The notes below the pieces were generated by a model. That model was not told where the DNA came from. It made no database searches and saw only the letters and a list, made by a program, of their open reading frames with translations. A stretch of DNA of 7,652 bases from Soonwooa sp032062245 (lineage in GTDB: Bacteria > Bacteroidota > Bacteroidia > Flavobacteriales > Weeksellaceae), in NCBI RefSeq assembly GCF_032062245.1, contig NZ_DAMBQF010000046.1:1-7652 (forward strand). Reading direction: 5' to 3'. This document shows positions 5,423 through 7,652 of this stretch, in pieces; the stretch's first letter is position 1, and each line of letters opens with the position of its first letter. A program made the translations under genes and the position numbers.

Positions 5423-6520
5423 TTATTTTGTTACAATTTTATATATTTCATCAGAAATAGGATAAATATTGTTGTTATCTTGATTTGTCAGTATAATAAT
5501 AGATAGGTCTATTGTATTAAATCTTCGAGCAATACATTTATAATTTCCCATAGAGCCATCGTGTGTATGTTCGACTATCGTGATTAAACCAGAAAGTGGC
5601 TCCTGACTAATCCTAACAACTCCCAACGGGCTTTGCATAAATTGATTAATTATTATGTTTGCAGTTTTACCAAGAAATAATTTAGATTTTTGACTGATAA
5701 GAGTGTTATTATGAATTCGATGGAACCAATCATACAAGCCTTCAACATTACTGACAAATAAAAAGGGTAACTCTAATTTATATGTATCAGGCTTATATTC
5801 TGAATCAAAAGGGATTGCAATCTGTTGAGAGTCAGAATATGGGTACTTATCTTTAATTTCAATGTGATTTGAATTAAATAAGTACGCCTTTGCATAATTG
5901 GTAAACGTTTGATGGGTTACGTTTTCCACTATCTTCATTAATAAAATAGGGCTATTATTTGTGTATAAATATGAAGTACCAGGTTTGAATTGAAGATTTT
6001 TTGTATTGAGAATGTCATTATAAACATCTTTATAGGTAACTATGTTCGGGAAATATTTCTGGAATTGAATTTCAGGCAATCCACTAGAATATTGTAAAAG
6101 GTGTTTAACTGAAACGTCTTTTGACCATATTGGAAGTTCAGGAATATATTTGCTTATACTGTCCTCCAAATCAATTAATTTCTTTTCATACAGTTGCATA
6201 ATTGCAACAGCAACAAATTCTTTGTATACTGAACCAATCTGAAATTTGAAATCTTGACTTAATTTATATTTTTTGTGTTGGTCTGCATATCCAAAGGATT
6301 TTTTGTACAGTATTTTGTTGTTCTGTACTACTAATATATTTCCATTAAATTTTTTACTCTGATACTCTTTTTTTAACAGAGCATCAATCTCTACATTTAG
6401 AACAATCGAATCTGTACCTATTTTGAATGGGCTATCACTTTGGATATTTTGTTTATCTGTCTGTGCTATTCCAACAAATGAATGCGTGGAGAGCAAAAAA
6501 ATGAGAATATATTTTTTCAT
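5423..6520 (-). CDS. Secreted serine hydrolase, class C beta-lactamase fold
   Basis: A 365-residue protein of the beta-lactamase/penicillin-binding fold (PF00144 type). Residues 1-20 are a signal peptide ending in GIAQ, so it acts in the periplasm or outside the cell. The three active-site motifs are visible: S97-V-Y-K100 (SxxK, nucleophile and base), Y186-T-N188 (YxN) and H320-D-G322 in the place of K/HTG. The HLLQYSSGLP segment near 140-149 is typical of the family. Members include esterases, D-amino-acid peptidases and AmpC beta-lactamases; nothing here selects one, and antibiotic hydrolysis should not be assumed. The ATG at 6520 starts the signal peptide cleanly, 30 bases from the box of element 6. 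It is the only intact gene of unit E. Confidence 0.9.
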   Translation of the reverse strand: MKKYILIFLLSTHSFVGIAQTDKQNIQSDSPFKIGTDSIVLNVEIDALLKKEYQSKKFNGNILVVQNNKILYKKSFGYADQHKKYKLSQDFKFQIGSVYKEFVAVAIMQLYEKKLIDLEDSISKYIPELPIWSKDVSVKHLLQYSSGLPEIQFQKYFPNIVTYKDVYNDILNTKNLQFKPGTSYLYTNNSPILLMKIVENVTHQTFTNYAKAYLFNSNHIEIKDKYPYSDSQQIAIPFDSEYKPDTYKLELPFLFVSNVEGLYDWFHRIHNNTLISQKSKLFLGKTANIIINQFMQSPLGVVRISQEPLSGLITIVEHTHDGSMGNYKCIARRFNTIDLSIIILTNQDNNNIYPISDEIYKIVTK

Positions 6521-6550
6521 AGTCTATTTAAGATGAATGTCCATTAAAAT

Positions 6551-6752
6551 TACCGCTAACGGGAAAGGGCTTTGCGAGGTGCGGGCTACTGCAACCGAAA
6601 ATTCAAGATATGACCGAACGCTAGCAAAAACTTTTTCCATTTTTTAAAATTACGAAAAAACTAAAAAATGGAAAAGTTTTTTGCGGGTACTTTTTAGAAT
6701 TTCTCTAAGATTTCCTTCAACCCCGCATCTTGCAAAACCCATGTTATCGGCA
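6551..6752. repeat. attC-like palindromic element 6 (202 bp)
   Basis: The boxes are TACCGCTAAC (6551-6560) and GTTATCGGCA (6743-6752). The arms are GGGCTTTGCGAGGTGCGGGC and, as reverse complement of the right, GGGTTTTGCAAGATGCGGGG. It is highly similar to element 4 over most of its length, and the central 73 bases (6621-6693) are identical. The outer boxes nevertheless differ completely from those of element 4 beyond TAAC/GTTA. Confidence 0.85.
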
Positions 6753-6757
6753 GTAAT

Positions 6758-7597
6758 TTATTTTATAATTGTTTTAATGCTATCTGTTGTTTTTTGTAGC
6801 TTTTGGAATTTGTTCTCGTAAATTTTTTTGTCAATTTTGAGATTTATGTTTGTCATATTAATTGAGTCGGACTTTGAAATAAATTTATGTGCATCAAAAT
6901 TTTTGAAATCTTTTTTTGTATGATAAACCTCAAAAATTCCCTTCGTTTCATGACTAATCTTAATTAAGGTTGAATCTAAAGGCTTTGCAGGAACTTTTTC
7001 GAATACTAAACCGTTTTTATCGATTCCTTTTGGTATAATTTCGAAATCTTTTGGTTTGATTATTACAGAATTTACTTTTATACCAAAGTTTTTAACTGCA
7101 TCTTTCGAGAATTGCAGTTGAGAATTTTTGATATTACTGGTTCCGTCTGAAAAAATCATAATATTCCTAAAATCAGCTTTAGAGTTTTGCAAAGAATATA
7201 CTCCATTTAGCAAGGCTTCCGAATAATTTGTTCCAAATCTTATTCTTTTCCATAGTTTGTCTAAATTGTCGAGTGATTTAATTAGTTCAGATTTACTTTT
7301 TGTTAGCGGACAAATTAAATATGAGTTTCCTGCAAATACTATAATTGAGAAAGATTGTTTTTCATCTTTATCATTAATAAATTTCTCAACGGCATTCTTA
7401 ACAACTGTCATTCGGTTTGGTTCAAAATCAGTTGATTGCATGGTAATTGAAACATCAATTAGAATAGCGGTATCAGAAAATTTATCCACAACAATTTTTT
7501 CGTCATTATTCTTTTTGTCTAATTCAGAATTGTTGCACATCAATAGTAAAAATGTGATGAAAAAAAATGGTAAAATTTTGATTGATAGTGTTTTCAT
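6758..7597 (-). CDS. Bat-like von Willebrand factor A lipoprotein
   Basis: A 279-residue predicted lipoprotein. The start is a basic, then very hydrophobic segment ending LLLMC, with C21 as the likely lipidation site; Met at -1 is unusual but tolerated in Bacteroidota. A VWA domain follows. Its metal site is D48-V-S50-I-T52 (Thr for the last Ser of DxSxS), T123 in FGTNYSEAL and D151 in FSDGTSN. The VFAGNSYLICPLT segment (87-99) resembles BatA/BatB aerotolerance proteins, but those have flanking membrane helices and this has a lipid anchor instead. The C-terminal 50 residues are charged and helical. It probably binds a protein partner through a divalent metal. The ATG at 7597 is preferred to a TTG four codons upstream. 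The stop is five bases from the box of element 6. Confidence 0.85.
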   Translation of the reverse strand: MKTLSIKILPFFFITFLLLMCNNSELDKKNNDEKIVVDKFSDTAILIDVSITMQSTDFEPNRMTVVKNAVEKFINDKDEKQSFSIIVFAGNSYLICPLTKSKSELIKSLDNLDKLWKRIRFGTNYSEALLNGVYSLQNSKADFRNIMIFSDGTSNIKNSQLQFSKDAVKNFGIKVNSVIIKPKDFEIIPKGIDKNGLVFEKVPAKPLDSTLIKISHETKGIFEVYHTKKDFKNFDAHKFISKSDSINMTNINLKIDKKIYENKFQKLQKTTDSIKTIIK

Positions 7598-7652
7598 AGG
7601 TGGTCTCAAATTGCTAGTGCAACTTTTGTTTTTGTAAAAGTATTATTTTTTT

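Larger units (their letters stand above)
67..6752. mobile_element. Integron-like gene-cassette array (five complete units, no integrase in window)
   Basis: Six palindromic elements alternate with gene units. The opening word of each unit is the reverse complement of its closing word. Unit A: GTTATCTGCA at 256 and TGCAGATAAC at 845. Unit B: GTTACCTGCA at 1033 and TGCAGGTAAC at 1647. Unit C: GTTATAC at 1724 and GTATAAC at 2616. Unit D: GTTAGTGGCA at 2806 and TGCCACTAAC at 5034. Unit E: GTTAGCGGTA at 5224 and TACCGCTAAC at 6551. The two ends of elements 3 to 6 agree with each other only in TAAC and a few neighbouring bases. In integrons the two half-sites of one circular cassette are split to opposite ends of the linear cassette, which gives this pattern. 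Mobility is inferred; no recombinase is visible. Confidence 0.7.

Noticed and set aside
5423..6520. Beta-lactamase resistance gene
   Set aside because: The fold and motifs are shared by many esterases and peptidases, and HDG replaces the usual K/HTG, so antibiotic hydrolysis cannot be claimed.
67..6752. CRISPR array
   Set aside because: The repeats are about 87-202 bp, palindromic, and separated by whole genes of 0.6-2.2 kb rather than by short uniform spacers.
67..6752. Classical class of integron attC sites
   Set aside because: The boxes are TAAC/GTTA followed by variable bases that do not fit RYYYAAC/GTTRRRY, the long elements exceed usual attC length, and no integrase is in the window; only an integron-like assignment is justified.

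Overview
The window is AT-rich, with Asn/Lys/Ile-rich proteins, short leaders and no strong Shine-Dalgarno sequences. It looks like a chromosomal segment of a Bacteroidota bacterium, probably a flavobacterium or relative. Supporting signs are a 'MKKYILIFLL...AQ' type signal peptide, a Bat-like von Willebrand A lipoprotein and a class-C beta-lactamase-fold hydrolase.

The main feature is how the genes are arranged. Six palindromic elements lie at about 67-264, 846-1041, 1648-1734, 2615-2815, 5034-5233 and 6551-6752. Five are long (about 196-202 bp) and homologous; the third is a short 87-bp version. Each begins ...TAACGG and ends ...TGTTA, with a second pair of complementary arms inside and a central hairpin. 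Between them lie five complete gene units and one incomplete one. For each complete unit, the 7-10 bases that open it (for example GTTAGTGGCA at 2806) are the reverse complement of the bases that close it (TGCCACTAAC at 5034), even though these words differ from unit to unit. This is what an integron gene-cassette array predicts, because the two half-sites of one circular cassette end up at opposite ends of the linear cassette. I therefore read the window as a cassette array with attC-like sites. No integrase or attI is in the window, and the boxes do not match the classical RYYYAAC/GTTRRRY consensus well.

Layout. Positions 1-66 are the edge of a preceding unit, possibly the 3' end of a + strand gene. 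Unit A (256-854) has one - strand gene for a two-repeat small-barrel protein of unknown function. Unit B (1033-1656) has two abutting - strand hypothetical genes. Unit C (1724-2622) has three + strand small genes, the last a zinc-ribbon protein. Unit D (2806-5043) has a - strand operon: an EcoRI-family adenine methyltransferase overlapped by a DUF262-HNH nuclease, which together look like a restriction-modification or defence pair. Unit E (5224-6560) has a secreted serine hydrolase followed by a broken second copy of its own 5' end. Unit F (6743 to beyond the window) has a VWA-domain lipoprotein.

Five of the six units carry genes on the - strand. The elements show conserved G-T wobble positions on the + strand. 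Together these suggest that the natural direction of the array is the reverse complement of the window and that the + strand is the one that folds. Genes nearly fill their units: stop codons fall in or within 8 bases of a boundary box in five of the six units, and leaders are as short as 6 bases, so some promoters probably lie inside the elements.
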